From Edaphobacter dinghuensis (GTDB taxonomy: Bacteria; Acidobacteriota; Terriglobia; Terriglobales; Acidobacteriaceae), in assembly GCF_014640335.1 (NCBI RefSeq), contig NZ_BMGT01000003.1:43148-107147 (forward strand): DNA of 64,000 bases. The letters are read 5' to 3'. This document shows, in pieces, positions 49,722-59,475 of the stretch. A program made the translations under genes and the position numbers. How positions within the stretch are numbered: position 1 is the first letter of the stretch; each line of letters starts with the position of its first letter. Below the pieces are notes generated by a model that was not told the DNA's origin, searched no databases, and saw only the letters and a program-made list of their open reading frames with translations.

Positions 49722-51017
49722 TTAGGTGGCTTGGTCGAGGATTTGTTGGGCGGCGCGTTGGCCGGAGCGGATGGCGGCGTGGACGGTTCCCCAGTGGCCG
49801 GTGGTGTCGGTGTGCTCTCCGGCGAAGTAGAGGGTGTTGTCGGCGGGGATGGCCATTTTGGAGGGGGCGTCGAGGGCTCCGGCGGCGATGTAGCTGTAGG
49901 CTCCGTGGCTGAGGGCGTCGTGCTGCCAGTCGTGGGTGTGGCAGGAGATGAGTTGGCTGCGGATGTCGGTGGCGTCGAGGGAGAAGATCTGAGCGAGGGT
50001 TTTGCAGGCGGCTTCGGCTAACTGGTTGGGGGTGAAGTTGGCGAAGGCGGCGGAGCGTGGGCCTCCGACCCAGCCGGTGAGGGTGTTGCTGGGGGTGGGA
50101 TGGGGCGTCCACCAGACCGGGGGCATGGAGGCGAAGGAGAGCAGGAAGCTTAGGGCTTCTAGCTTTTGGCTTAGGGTAGATGGTTTCAAGTTGGCCCAGA
50201 ACTTTTCGCGGAAGACGAGGGTGAAGCGGCGAGCGTTGCCCATGCGGAGGCGGTTAGCTTCGTGGAGGACGTCGGGGGTGGGAGTGAAGGTGACGGAGTT
50301 TTGCTGGAGGACGCCGAGGGGCAGGGTGATGACGGCTTTGGCGGTCTCGAAGGTGATGGGCTGGGCGTTTTGGTGGGCTTCGATGCGGACGTGGTTGGGG
50401 GTCCAGTCGATGCGCTCGACGAGGGTGTTGAGGTGGAGGGTGCCGCCTGCCTCGGTGAACTTTTGCGCGAGGAACTGGGGGAGGCGGTCGTAGCCGTCGC
50501 GGATGCGGAAGAGGCGGTCGCCTTCGATGGCCTCTTCGGCGGCTTGCTGGAGGCCGAGGGATTGAGTGCCGATGATGCGGTGGTCGGCGGCGTTGAAGCC
50601 TTCGACGTAGCCGATAGTGGCTCGGCGCTGGTCTTCTGGGAGAGGATGCTGGGCTAGGTAGTCGGCGAAGGTTTGGTCGGGTTCGGGCAGGGATTCGAGC
50701 TTGTCGAGGATGGGCGTGGCCTCTTGTTCTTCGTCGCGGGATTGGAGGCGGCCGTCTTCGAATGTGAGCATGGTGCCGTCGAGCTCGTAGGTTTCGAGGT
50801 TGGCCTCTTCGATGAGGGACCAGAGCTCGGGCGGCTTGCCGTGGACGAACTCGGCTCCCAGCTCGATGATCTCGTTGGCTTCGCGAATGGTGTGGATGCG
50901 TCCACCTACCCGGTTGCTGGCTTCGAGGAGGATGACGCGGCGGCCAGCTTCGGCGAGGGTGCGGGCTGCGGTGAGGCCGGAGATGCCGGCTCCGATGATG
51001 AGGATGTCGGATTGCAT
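49722..51017 (-). CDS. Flavin monoamine oxidase
   Basis: FAD-dependent amine oxidase of the MAO/polyamine oxidase family (431 aa). The dinucleotide-binding motif is ILIIGAGISGLTAARTLAEAG, followed by RVGGRIHT; the C-terminal FAD segment is YFAGEHTDTTGHWGTVHAAI. No signal peptide is present from the ATG at 51017; a longer start would run into a repeat element. Its place between the two putrescine-synthesis genes suggests a polyamine substrate, which is inferred from context only. Confidence 0.88.
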   Translation of the reverse strand: MQSDILIIGAGISGLTAARTLAEAGRRVILLEASNRVGGRIHTIREANEIIELGAEFVHGKPPELWSLIEEANLETYELDGTMLTFEDGRLQSRDEEQEATPILDKLESLPEPDQTFADYLAQHPLPEDQRRATIGYVEGFNAADHRIIGTQSLGLQQAAEEAIEGDRLFRIRDGYDRLPQFLAQKFTEAGGTLHLNTLVERIDWTPNHVRIEAHQNAQPITFETAKAVITLPLGVLQQNSVTFTPTPDVLHEANRLRMGNARRFTLVFREKFWANLKPSTLSQKLEALSFLLSFASMPPVWWTPHPTPSNTLTGWVGGPRSAAFANFTPNQLAEAACKTLAQIFSLDATDIRSQLISCHTHDWQHDALSHGAYSYIAAGALDAPSKMAIPADNTLYFAGEHTDTTGHWGTVHAAIRSGQRAAQQILDQAT

Positions 51018-51047
51018 TTGGATTGGATGCTGCTTGGGGAGCTTCTG

Positions 51048-51119
51048 GGTACGCCAAGCCTTCAGGCTTGGCCCTCTCAAGAGCTAAAAAAATTGGGGCT
51101 TTAGCCCCTGGGGTTATTT
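51048..51119. repeat. REP-like element, left of the transposase
   Basis: Two palindromes: GCCAAGCC-TTCA-GGCTTGGC (51053-51072) and GGGGCT-TT-AGCCCC (51095-51108). GGTAC directly precedes the first. The same pair occurs in mirror image at 51590-51659, on the other side of the transposase gene. Confidence 0.8.
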
Positions 51120-51129
51120 TTTTGCTTCG

Positions 51130-51576
51130 TTATAGGAGCAGGTGGCTTGGGATTGGATCGATGCGGTCGATGTATTTGGTGTGGACGTGTGGATAGTCTT
51201 CGTATTTTTTACGGATTGGATTGTTGGCGATGTAGAGAAGCTGATTGTTGTAGTCGTCTGCGTCTCTGATGCGATGGTCGTGGTATCCGCTGTGCCAGAT
51301 CTCTCCCGGGGATTGATTGCGGGCGGCAAAGGAGTATCCGCCCTTGATGTACTGCACGCACTTTGCTGTGGATTGATCTTCGGCTGGAGTGATGAGCGTG
51401 TGCGTGTGGTCGGGCATGACGACGAAACCGTGGAGTTGGAAGCGGTTTTTGTCGCGATGCTGGAAGAGGGTTTCTATAAAGAGTTCGGCGTTGGCTATGC
51501 GTTGGAAGTGGCGATGTTGCTGGAAGGTCGAGATAGTGATGGCGTAGGTGCTCTGCTTTTGGCGGATTGTGGCCAT
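51130..51576 (-). mobile_element. REP-associated tyrosine transposase (RAYT)
   Basis: Single-gene Y1/HUH transposase (148 aa) of the kind domesticated with REP sequences. The HUH metal motif is H57-T-H59 in GFVVMPDHTHTLI. The nucleophile is probably a Tyr in the DADDYNNQLLYIANNPIRKK helix (Y109 or Y115). IWHSGYHDHRIR is typical of the family. It sits exactly between two mirror-image REP-like elements and lacks any terminal inverted repeat of a normal insertion sequence. It divides the aguA-aofH group from aguB. Confidence 0.88.
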
Positions 51577-51589
51577 GGAAGGAAAGCAT

Positions 51590-51659
51590 ACCCCAAGGGC
51601 TAAAGCCCCTTTCTCTTTGGGTTGAATTTAGAGGGCCAAGCCTAAAGGCTTGGCGTACC
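51590..51659. repeat. REP-like element, right of the transposase
   Basis: Mirror image of 51048-51119: GGGCT-AA-AGCCC (51597-51608) and GCCAAGCC-TAAA-GGCTTGGC (51635-51654), ending in GTACC. Copies differ mainly in the hairpin loops and linker. Confidence 0.8.
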
Positions 51660-51667
51660 TAGAAGCG

Positions 51668-51727
51668 GGTTGCGCTTTCGCGAATGCCTACGTCTCAAAA
51701 TCGAGATATGGGGCACTCGCACCCGGC
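51668..51727. repeat. Palindromic intergenic repeat, copy B
   Basis: Second copy of the repeat at 49661-49721, placed 7 nt after the aguB stop on the minus strand. It carries the same TCTC-AAAATC-GAGA hairpin core. Confidence 0.7.
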
Positions 51728-51734
51728 ACCCTAT

Positions 51735-52694
51735 TTAGTCGATGAAGCGTTTGGCTATGCCTTCGTAGGCGTCGATGCGGCGGTCGCGTAGGAAGGGCCA
51801 GTGCTGGCGGGTGACTTCGACCAGCTTGGAGTCGAGGTCGGCGTAGAGGATCTCTTCTTTGTCGTGGCTGGCCTTGGCGATGATGCGGCCGAAGGGGTCG
51901 GCGATGAAGCTTCCGCCCCAGAACTCGATGCCGGAGTGGGGGGTGTGGTCGCCGGGGCCGTGCAGCTCGACCGTGGCGGGGTTGCCGTCGGCGGCGAGGG
52001 CTTTGAATTTGACGTCGCCGTGCTCGTGGCCTACGCGGTTGACGGCGCAGACGAAAACTCCGTTGGCGATGGCGTGGGCGCGCTGGGCGGTCTGCCAGGC
52101 TTCGTACTGGGCGGTGCCGAACTCCTCTTTCTCGGAGGGGTGCCAGCCGATGGCGGTGGGGAAGAAGAGGGTTTGGGCTCCGCGGAGGGCGGTGAGGCGG
52201 GCGCCTTCGGGGTACCACTGGTCCCAGCAGACGAGGGTGCCGATGGGGCCGGCGGTGGTTTGCGTTGCTTTGAAGCCGAGGTCGCCGGGAGTGAAGTAGA
52301 ACTTCTCGTAGTAGAGAGGGTCGTCGGGGATGTGCATCTTGCGGTAGACGTCGGCAATGCGGCCGTCGCGCTCGATGGTGACGGCGGTGTTGTGATAGAG
52401 ACCGGGGGCGCGGCGTTCGAAGAGGCTGGCGACGAGGACGACGTTGGCTTCGCGGCAGACCTGGGTGAGCAGGTCGGTGGAGGGGCCGGGGATGGACTCG
52501 GCGAGGCCGAAGAGGGCGTGGTCTTCGCGCTGGCAGAAGTATTGGGCGCGGAAGAGCTCGGGCAGGCAGACGAGGGTGGCTCCCTGGCGGGCGGCCTCGT
52601 AGACGCGCTCGGCGGCGCGGTCGAGGTTGATCTGGGTGTCGGGGGAGCAGGACATCTGGATGAGCGCGACGCGGGTGTTCTGGGTGTTTGCCAT
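51735..52694 (-). CDS. aguB: N-carbamoylputrescine amidase
   Basis: Nitrilase-superfamily amidase (319 aa) that converts N-carbamoylputrescine to putrescine, CO2 and ammonia. The catalytic triad is E46 (LPELF), K119 (YRKMHIP) and C156 (LVCWDQWYPE). The YYEKFYFTPGD segment matches plant and Pseudomonas AguB. I chose the ATG at 52694, after AAAAAGG, over an upstream frame. It begins 10 nt after the PIN toxin gene and works with aguA 2.7 kb downstream. Confidence 0.93.
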   Translation of the reverse strand: MANTQNTRVALIQMSCSPDTQINLDRAAERVYEAARQGATLVCLPELFRAQYFCQREDHALFGLAESIPGPSTDLLTQVCREANVVLVASLFERRAPGLYHNTAVTIERDGRIADVYRKMHIPDDPLYYEKFYFTPGDLGFKATQTTAGPIGTLVCWDQWYPEGARLTALRGAQTLFFPTAIGWHPSEKEEFGTAQYEAWQTAQRAHAIANGVFVCAVNRVGHEHGDVKFKALAADGNPATVELHGPGDHTPHSGIEFWGGSFIADPFGRIIAKASHDKEEILYADLDSKLVEVTRQHWPFLRDRRIDAYEGIAKRFID

Positions 52695-52704
52695 GGGTGC
52701 CTTT

Positions 52705-53127
52705 TTAGATTGCTGCGGTGTGAAGGAGTCCTTGCTTGCCAAAGCGAAGAATAGCTTTGTCGTGTGTATAGAGCGTTAGATTCTCGACGCGAGCGGTTGA
52801 TGCAATGAGCCGGTCTGCCGGGTCGCCGTGAAACGACTCGGGGAGGAGCGTGGTTTCGAGGGCGATGGCGGGGGTCAGCGGAATGATTTGGATTCCCTGA
52901 TGATCGAGCGTCTCCTTGAACCACTGTTCCAGAGGGATCGAGAGCTGAATTCTGCCGCGGCGGTGCTGGTTGGCTATCTCAAGCAGGGAGATGGCAGCGA
53001 TGTATAAGCTGCCGCCCCATGCGGCAGCCTCGATCTGACGGCGCGCCTTGACGGGGAGGCGTTCTTCTCCCTGTTCGAACCATATCCAGGCGTGCGTGTC
53101 GAGTAAAATGCGCGGCGAATCGCTCAT
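52705..53127 (-). CDS. PIN-domain toxin (VapC-like)
   Basis: Ribonuclease toxin of the PIN family (140 aa). Acidic active-site residues are D10 (LLDTHAW), E50 (ISLLEIAN), D102 and D105 (GDPADRLI) and D123 (THDKAIL). The family cleaves specific tRNA or rRNA. Its start overlaps the antitoxin stop by 4 nt (ATGA), the normal coupled arrangement. It appears intact. Confidence 0.92.
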   Translation of the reverse strand: MSDSPRILLDTHAWIWFEQGEERLPVKARRQIEAAAWGGSLYIAAISLLEIANQHRRGRIQLSIPLEQWFKETLDHQGIQIIPLTPAIALETTLLPESFHGDPADRLIASTARVENLTLYTHDKAILRFGKQGLLHTAAI

Positions 53128-53375
53128 TGCTCGGAGTTCCAGGCTTCAGGATCGGGGCTGACGATGTCGCCTGAGATTTGCATTGTTCCCTTCATGCGTC
53201 CGAAGAGAGGGATTTTGGGGTCGTCGTCCATGGGGACGAGCCGGGCTATCGGCTTGCCACGCTTGGAGATGACGATGGTCGTCCGCTTGGTGCTGACGGT
53301 ATCGAGAAGCTTAAGGAGTTGCGCCTTGGCCTGGGTTGCCGGAATGTTCGACGAAGATTTGGGAAGGGTCGCCAT
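53124..53375 (-). CDS. Phd/YefM-type antitoxin
   Basis: An 83-residue antitoxin. The N-terminal half matches the Phd fold (IPATQAKAQLLKLLDTV, then TTIVISKRGKPIARLVPMD) that binds operator DNA; the disordered C-terminus (SPDPEAWNSEQ) would wrap the toxin. The ATG at 53375 has GGAG 9 nt upstream, inside a perfect palindrome that is probably its operator. Confidence 0.9.
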   Translation of the reverse strand: MATLPKSSSNIPATQAKAQLLKLLDTVSTKRTTIVISKRGKPIARLVPMDDDPKIPLFGRMKGTMQISGDIVSPDPEAWNSEQ

Positions 53376-53377
53376 GT

Positions 53378-53395
53378 GGTCATCTCCAGATGACC
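53378..53395. promoter_or_regulatory. Operator-like palindrome of the toxin-antitoxin operon
   Basis: GGTCATCT-NN-AGATGACC, a perfect 8-bp inverted repeat that begins 2 nt before the antitoxin start codon and includes its ribosome site. Binding here would block transcription or translation, as expected of Phd-type autoregulation. Confidence 0.6.
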
Positions 53396-53601
53396 AGTAT
53401 AGCTCATCGAGCGGTCGACACGGCAAAAGACGGAAATGCAGGGGAAATCGTTAGATCGGTCTTTTTTCGGGTAGAGATATCTGATAGGTTGGAAGTGCCA
53501 AAGAATCCACGACGCTTCTGCGGCTCATCCATCACACAGCGTTTGTATTTATCCCCGCCGCGTGCGGCAGCCGTGTATTTCATTGCAGAAGGAGTGGTAC
53601 G

Positions 53602-55029
53602 TTGAGCGAATTACGTGATTTTCTGGAACTTCCGTACGGTGAACTTGAGGACTTGAACCTGCAGGCGAAGGAGCAGCGCAAGAAGCGCGTCTCCGCCGAT
53701 GTGATTCAGGAAGAGCGGTTGAAGTATCTGACCGACGAGAAGCGGATCAAGGCTGTCACCGTGCTGTTCAGCGACCTCGAAGGCCGCCTGCACATGCTGG
53801 ACTATGACAAGAAGTTCCTCATCAAGAGCTATGACAACCTGACGTTCGACGGCTCGTCGATCCGCGGCTTTACCGCGCAGCGCGAGAGCGATCTGCGCCT
53901 CGGCATCGACTGGAGCGCGTTCTACTGGGCGCCCGCCGATGTGTTCGGCGGCGGCAAGGTCCTCGTCTTCGGCGAAGTGATCGACAAGAACGGCGGCATC
54001 TACAGCGGCGACATTCGCAGCGTGCTGAAGAACTTCTCGCAGGAGCAGTTCGACAAGCAGGGTTACACGCTGAACGCCGCCAACGAGATTGAAGGCTTCT
54101 TGTTCGAGGGCATCGACGCTGAGCGCAACTATCACGAGACGGGCCGGTTCGAGTACGTCAACAAGGGCGGCTACTATCACTCGCTGCCGGGCGATCCTCT
54201 GCGTGAGTTCATCGACACCACCGCAGAAGTGCAGCGCGCCATGGGCTTTGAGAACGAGAAGGACCACCCCGAGGTTGCGCCTTCGCAGTTCGAGATCAAC
54301 TACACCTATGGTGAGGTTGTTGCCGCTGCCGACCAGATTCAGCTGTACAAGCTGATCTGCCGCCAGGTGGCGACGCAGATGGGCATGACGGCGAGCTTCC
54401 TGCCGAAGCCGGTTGTCGGTGTCAATGGCAGCGGTATGCACACCAACGTCTCCATCACCAAGGGCGGCAAGAACCTGTTCTGGGACCCCAAGGGCGAGGA
54501 GAAGATCTCCAAGCTGGCGTGGCAGTTCACCGACCGCATTCTGACGCATGGCAACGATCTTTGCCTGCTGTTGAATGCCAGCGTGAATGCTTATCGCCGT
54601 CTCGATCCTCACTTTGAGGCACCGAACCAGATCAAGGCTTCGGCTGTGGATCGCGGCTCGATGATTCGTATTCCTATCGGCAACGAGAAGTCGTCGCGTG
54701 TCGAGGTCCGTTCGGTTGGACCGGATGCGAACCCCTACCTTGTGCTGTACTCGATCTTCAAGACCGGCCTGCATGGCCAGACCTCGAAGATCAAGAACCT
54801 GCGCCAGGCGGAGCGGTATCTGCCGGACAACATCTACAGCGCGCTTGAGAACTTCCGCGGTGCAGAGTGGACCGGAGAACTTCTGGGCGAGGATGTGAAG
54901 TCCCGCTATGCCGATCTGAAGCAGGCTTCGGCGGACCGCTGCGCGCGGCTGCTGGGAACGATCGTCAAGGCTCCTGAAGTTCAGTTCCACCACGATGTGT
55001 ACAACCAGCTGCTTTGGAACATCTTCTAG
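53602..55029 (+). CDS. glnA: Glutamine synthetase
   Basis: Makes glutamine from glutamate, ammonia and ATP (475 aa). Type I features: FDGSSIRGF, the EIEGFLFE metal-site region, the VAPSQFEINY segment, NGSGMHTNVSI and the RRLDPHFEAPNQIKAS region with SMIRIPIG. The usual C-terminal adenylylation Tyr motif (NLYDLP) is not seen, so this looks like a non-adenylylated type. The start is TTG with AGAAGGAG 7 nt upstream. A strong terminator follows. Confidence 0.94.
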   Translation: MSELRDFLELPYGELEDLNLQAKEQRKKRVSADVIQEERLKYLTDEKRIKAVTVLFSDLEGRLHMLDYDKKFLIKSYDNLTFDGSSIRGFTAQRESDLRLGIDWSAFYWAPADVFGGGKVLVFGEVIDKNGGIYSGDIRSVLKNFSQEQFDKQGYTLNAANEIEGFLFEGIDAERNYHETGRFEYVNKGGYYHSLPGDPLREFIDTTAEVQRAMGFENEKDHPEVAPSQFEINYTYGEVVAAADQIQLYKLICRQVATQMGMTASFLPKPVVGVNGSGMHTNVSITKGGKNLFWDPKGEEKISKLAWQFTDRILTHGNDLCLLLNASVNAYRRLDPHFEAPNQIKASAVDRGSMIRIPIGNEKSSRVEVRSVGPDANPYLVLYSIFKTGLHGQTSKIKNLRQAERYLPDNIYSALENFRGAEWTGELLGEDVKSRYADLKQASADRCARLLGTIVKAPEVQFHHDVYNQLLWNIF

Positions 55030-55043
55030 TTCTAACTGCATCC

Positions 55044-55083
55044 ACGAGAAGGCCGATGAGAATCTCATCGGCCTTCTCGTTTT
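55044..55083 (+). terminator. Rho-independent terminator of glnA
   Basis: An 18-bp near-perfect inverted repeat (ACGAGAAGGCCGATGAGA and its complement around one central A) followed by TTTT, 14 nt after the glnA stop. Confidence 0.92.
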
Positions 55084-55123
55084 AATAGACACCTCGAATG
55101 GGCCATGCTAGATTTCAAACCAA

Positions 55124-56059
55124 ATGAAAATCTTGGCCTGGTTGAGTTTCACGGCTTGTGGAATGGGATTATTTCTGTCTGGTTGTGGTGGCGGGAGTGG
55201 CACGGGGGCACCTGTCGTTCCGGCGGTAAGTCCGTTGGCGGGAAACTGGTTGATTGTGGGACCTATGCCCACGAACGTCTCCACGCCTCAGGGAGTAAGC
55301 GGATTCAGCCTCGCGATGAGCTTTGACGTTACCGGTAATAACATCGTTGCGGGCAGCTTCGGGAGCGGACCTTGCGCACCACCGTCTACCCCTCCGATTG
55401 TTAACGGCTCATTTGACTTCGTTACCGCTTCCAACGGGACGATTGCCCCGGATGGGAGCTTTACGGTTCAGAGTCCAGACAACGTTCCTGGTGATTCGCT
55501 ATTGATACAGGGGAAGGTTCCACAGGTCCATGGAGATCAGTTCTCGGGCAACTATACGGCGTCATTCACCTCTCCAGCCCCATCTCATTTTGCAGGAGAA
55601 CCGTGCACGGTGAGCTATTCCGGGATGTTTACCGCAACCTCGTTTCCGCTGGTCAGTGGAGTGTACGCGGGAACGGGAAGCACGCAGACTATTACGAATG
55701 GAGTTTCGACGGTGACGCCGATCGAGGTGCAGGCCACCCTGCAGCAGGGTGGAACTGTGACGAATCAGGTTACCGGAATCTCCGCACCGAGCAGCATTGC
55801 ACTCACGGGAAGCATTCATGTGCAGGGGTTCCCTTGTTTTACGACTGGTGTCACGAATCCTGCACGTTCGAGCGGGGTGAAAGGGAATATGGTGGTCGCG
55901 ACCTTCACGATGGACGATGGGTCGACGCTGAGCCTGTCTGGTCCACTGACCGATTCGACAGAAGCTCATATCTCACCCGTGTCTTTGGTCGTCGATGGGG
56001 GGAAATGCGGGACGCCTCCCTCCTTTGTCTCCCTGAGGCAGCTCGACCGGCAAAGTTAG
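55124..56059 (+). CDS. Surface lipoprotein of unknown function
   Basis: A 311-residue lipoprotein: the signal peptide ends at a lipobox FLSGC (Cys 21) followed by a Gly-rich linker. The mature part is beta-rich, with two related halves (GNWLIVGPM...; VSGVYAGTGS...) and several Cys that could pair. It resembles the acidobacterial all-beta lipoproteins of no known function. It lies between glnA and the SIMPL gene. Confidence 0.75.
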   Translation: MKILAWLSFTACGMGLFLSGCGGGSGTGAPVVPAVSPLAGNWLIVGPMPTNVSTPQGVSGFSLAMSFDVTGNNIVAGSFGSGPCAPPSTPPIVNGSFDFVTASNGTIAPDGSFTVQSPDNVPGDSLLIQGKVPQVHGDQFSGNYTASFTSPAPSHFAGEPCTVSYSGMFTATSFPLVSGVYAGTGSTQTITNGVSTVTPIEVQATLQQGGTVTNQVTGISAPSSIALTGSIHVQGFPCFTTGVTNPARSSGVKGNMVVATFTMDDGSTLSLSGPLTDSTEAHISPVSLVVDGGKCGTPPSFVSLRQLDRQS

Positions 56060-56167
56060 ATGATCGGAGAGGATGTGGTTCAGATCTGGCGGCCACCCAA
56101 TCTCCTTGTTCGTTGACAGGGCGAGTTGGCTGCTGCATTCTGCTCGTGTTGTCGCGTCGGAGGTTCC

Positions 56168-56935
56168 TTGGATACTCAGCGATCTGCTAATTCACTTGCT
56201 CCTGCTGCTGTTCTTGGTATTTGTCTACTGCTTGGCCTGTTGCTGGGCGGCTGGGTACTTGGATCACAGATCAAGGCGATCAGACTGGCGGACCGGTATG
56301 TCACCGTCAAGGGTCTTGTCGAGCGAACGGTGAAATCGGACAGCGCGATTTGGCCGGTGACCTTCAAGGAAGCTGGCAATGAGCTGCCAGCGGTGTTTGC
56401 AAAGAGCGAGTCTGACAAGGCGGCGGTGCTGAAGTTTTTTGCGGAGCAGGGAGTTTTGCCGCAGGAGATCACTGTTGGTCAGATTCAGGTAACGGACAAG
56501 CTGGCCAATGACTATGGCGGCAATCAGGCTGCGTCGCGTTACGTGGTGCAGCAGACGGTGACCGTGCACTCTTCGGATGTGGACAAGATCGCAAAGGCGG
56601 GACAGAAGACGGCAGAGCTGGTTCAGGCTGGGATTGTTGTTGGTGGCGGGTATGGACAAGGTATCAGCTACAAGTTTGGCGGGCTGAATGCGCTGAAGCC
56701 GGACATGATTACAGAGGCGACGAGGAATGCCCGGGCTTCGGCGGATCGGTTTGCTGCGAATTCGGGAAGCCACGTGGGGTCGATTCGTTCAGCGAATCAA
56801 GGGGTGTTTTCCATCTCGGCCGCCGATGGAGGGCCGAGCGGAGAGGATGGCGGTGGAGGCGGGGCGTCGCCGGATTCGAGCATGATGAAGCAGGTTCGCG
56901 TTGTAGCGACGGTGGATTACTACCTCGTTCGATAA
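56168..56935 (+). CDS. SIMPL-domain protein
   Basis: Protein with one N-terminal membrane helix (about 13-34) and a SIMPL/DUF541 domain (255 aa). RYVTVKGLVERTVKSDSAIW and a late RNARASADRFAANSGSHVGSI match the family, which includes oxidative-stress protein OMP28 relatives. The C-terminus is Gly-rich. The start is unclear: TTG at 56168 has CGGAGG only 4 nt upstream, while an earlier TTG at 56126 has none. Role unknown. Confidence 0.82.
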   Translation: MDTQRSANSLAPAAVLGICLLLGLLLGGWVLGSQIKAIRLADRYVTVKGLVERTVKSDSAIWPVTFKEAGNELPAVFAKSESDKAAVLKFFAEQGVLPQEITVGQIQVTDKLANDYGGNQAASRYVVQQTVTVHSSDVDKIAKAGQKTAELVQAGIVVGGGYGQGISYKFGGLNALKPDMITEATRNARASADRFAANSGSHVGSIRSANQGVFSISAADGGPSGEDGGGGGASPDSSMMKQVRVVATVDYYLVR

Positions 56936-57007
56936 GCGAACTCGCGTTGCAACCCATATCTTCGCGGTGATAGCCTTCGGGTACATCTCTAGCGGAGCCA
57001 ATTACTC

Positions 57008-58411
57008 ATGCAGACCAGCTACAACGATATTGCCGTCCCCACAGACGGTCAGGCAATTCAGTACGTCAACGGTGCTTACAAGGTCCCTGATAACCCGATT
57101 ATTCCCTTCATCGAAGGCGATGGCACGGGGCGCGATATCTGGAAGGCGTCGCAGCGAGTTTTCGATGCTGCAGTTGAGAAGGCATATGGCGGCAAGCGTG
57201 CGGTGAAGTGGTTTGAGGTGCTGGCTGGTGAGAAGGCTTATCGGCAGACGCAGAACTGGCTGCCGGACGATACCGTCAAGGCGACGATGGACTTTCGCGT
57301 GTCGATTAAGGGACCGTTGACGACTCCGGTGGGCGGTGGTATTCGCTCGCTGAACGTAGCGTTGCGGCAGTTGATGGACCTGTACCAGTGTGTGCGCCCG
57401 GTGAAATATTATGCCGGCGTGCCCAGCCCGGTGAAGCACCCGGAGAAGCTGGATGTTGTGATCTTCCGCGAGAACACAGAGGACATCTACGCCGGTATCG
57501 AGTTCCGCGAGGGAACGCCTGAGGCGAAGAAGTTTATCGACTTTGTGAACGACGAGATGCTGAAGGGCGGCAAGAAGAAGGTTCGTCAGGACTCGGGCGT
57601 GGGCGTGAAGCCGATCTCGATTACGGGATCGAAGCGGCTGGTGCGGGCGGCGATTCAATATGCGCTCGATAACAACCGCAAGACGGTGACGCTTGTGCAC
57701 AAGGGAAATATTCAGAAATTTACCGAGGGCGCGTTCCGTGAGTGGGGCTACGAGGTTGCGTCGGAGGAGTTCCGCGAACAGACGGTGACGGAGCGAGAGA
57801 GCTGGATCCTTGGCAATCTTGAGCAGAACCCGAACCTGACGGCGGAGCAGAATGCTGCGCTGATTGAGCCGGGAATTGAGTTTGCCGCGAAGGAGTTTGG
57901 CGAAGGCGTGGTGGCAGAGGTGAAGCAGGTGATCGCTTCGATCGGCGCTTCGCATGGTGGCGGCAAGTGGAAGAGCAAGATCCTGATCAACGACCGCATC
58001 GCCGACTCGATCTTTCAGCAGATCATTCTGCGTCCTGAGGACTACAGCGTACTGGCGACGACGAACTTGAATGGCGACTACATCTCGGATGCAGCGGCGG
58101 CACAGGTCGGCGGATTGGGAATTGCGCCGGGCGGAAACATCGGCGATGGCTATGCCGTGTTCGAGGCGACGCATGGAACGGCTCCGAAGTATGCGGACAA
58201 GGACGTGATCAATCCGGGATCGGTGATGCTGTCGGGCGTGATGCTGTTCGACTTCCTCGGCTGGGGCGAGGCGGCACGGCTGATCGAGAGCTCGATGGAG
58301 AAGACGATTGGGCAGAAGTTTGTGACTTACGACTTCGAGCGCGGCATGCAGGGCGCGACCAAGGCGAAGACGAGCGAGTTTGCCACTCGTATGATCGAAA
58401 ATATGGGTTAG
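57008..58411 (+). CDS. icd: Isocitrate dehydrogenase (NADP)
   Basis: TCA-cycle enzyme converting isocitrate to 2-oxoglutarate (467 aa). [14 protein letters not shown], the substrate loop [21 protein letters not shown] with its phosphorylatable Ser, [15 protein letters not shown] and the cofactor region [13 protein letters not shown] are clear. The last is the bacterial NADP-type motif. mdh follows after 72 nt in the same direction, so both TCA genes may be co-transcribed; glnA nearby uses its product's nitrogen branch. Confidence 0.96.
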   Translation: MQTSYNDIAVPTDGQAIQYVNGAYKVPDNPIIPFIEGDGTGRDIWKASQRVFDAAVEKAYGGKRAVKWFEVLAGEKAYRQTQNWLPDDTVKATMDFRVSIKGPLTTPVGGGIRSLNVALRQLMDLYQCVRPVKYYAGVPSPVKHPEKLDVVIFRENTEDIYAGIEFREGTPEAKKFIDFVNDEMLKGGKKKVRQDSGVGVKPISITGSKRLVRAAIQYALDNNRKTVTLVHKGNIQKFTEGAFREWGYEVASEEFREQTVTERESWILGNLEQNPNLTAEQNAALIEPGIEFAAKEFGEGVVAEVKQVIASIGASHGGGKWKSKILINDRIADSIFQQIILRPEDYSVLATTNLNGDYISDAAAAQVGGLGIAPGGNIGDGYAVFEATHGTAPKYADKDVINPGSVMLSGVMLFDFLGWGEAARLIESSMEKTIGQKFVTYDFERGMQGATKAKTSEFATRMIENMG

Positions 58412-58474
58412 GCATAGCGGAAAAAGCAGCTCCTTCCATTCGCGGAAGGATGACAAGGATTTCGATTTTGATGA

Positions 58475-59413
<939 letters not shown>

Positions 59414-59430
59414 GCAGATCGATTGCAATA

Positions 59431-59466
59431 AGAAAGCCCGCTCGTTTGAGCGGGCTTTCTTATTTT
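59431..59466 (+). terminator. Rho-independent terminator of icd-mdh
   Basis: A perfect 13-bp stem (AGAAAGCCCGCTC / GAGCGGGCTTTCT) with a GTTT loop and a following T-rich run, 17 nt after mdh. It also lies at the tail of the convergent cyclophilin gene. Confidence 0.92.
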
Positions 59467-59475
59467 GTAAAAAGG

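Noticed and set aside
53611..55092. 493-codon open frame antisense to glnA
   Set aside because: Long but a shadow: GC-rich third positions of glnA remove stops on the other strand. Its translation shows no domain or signal, and glnA has full motifs and a ribosome site.
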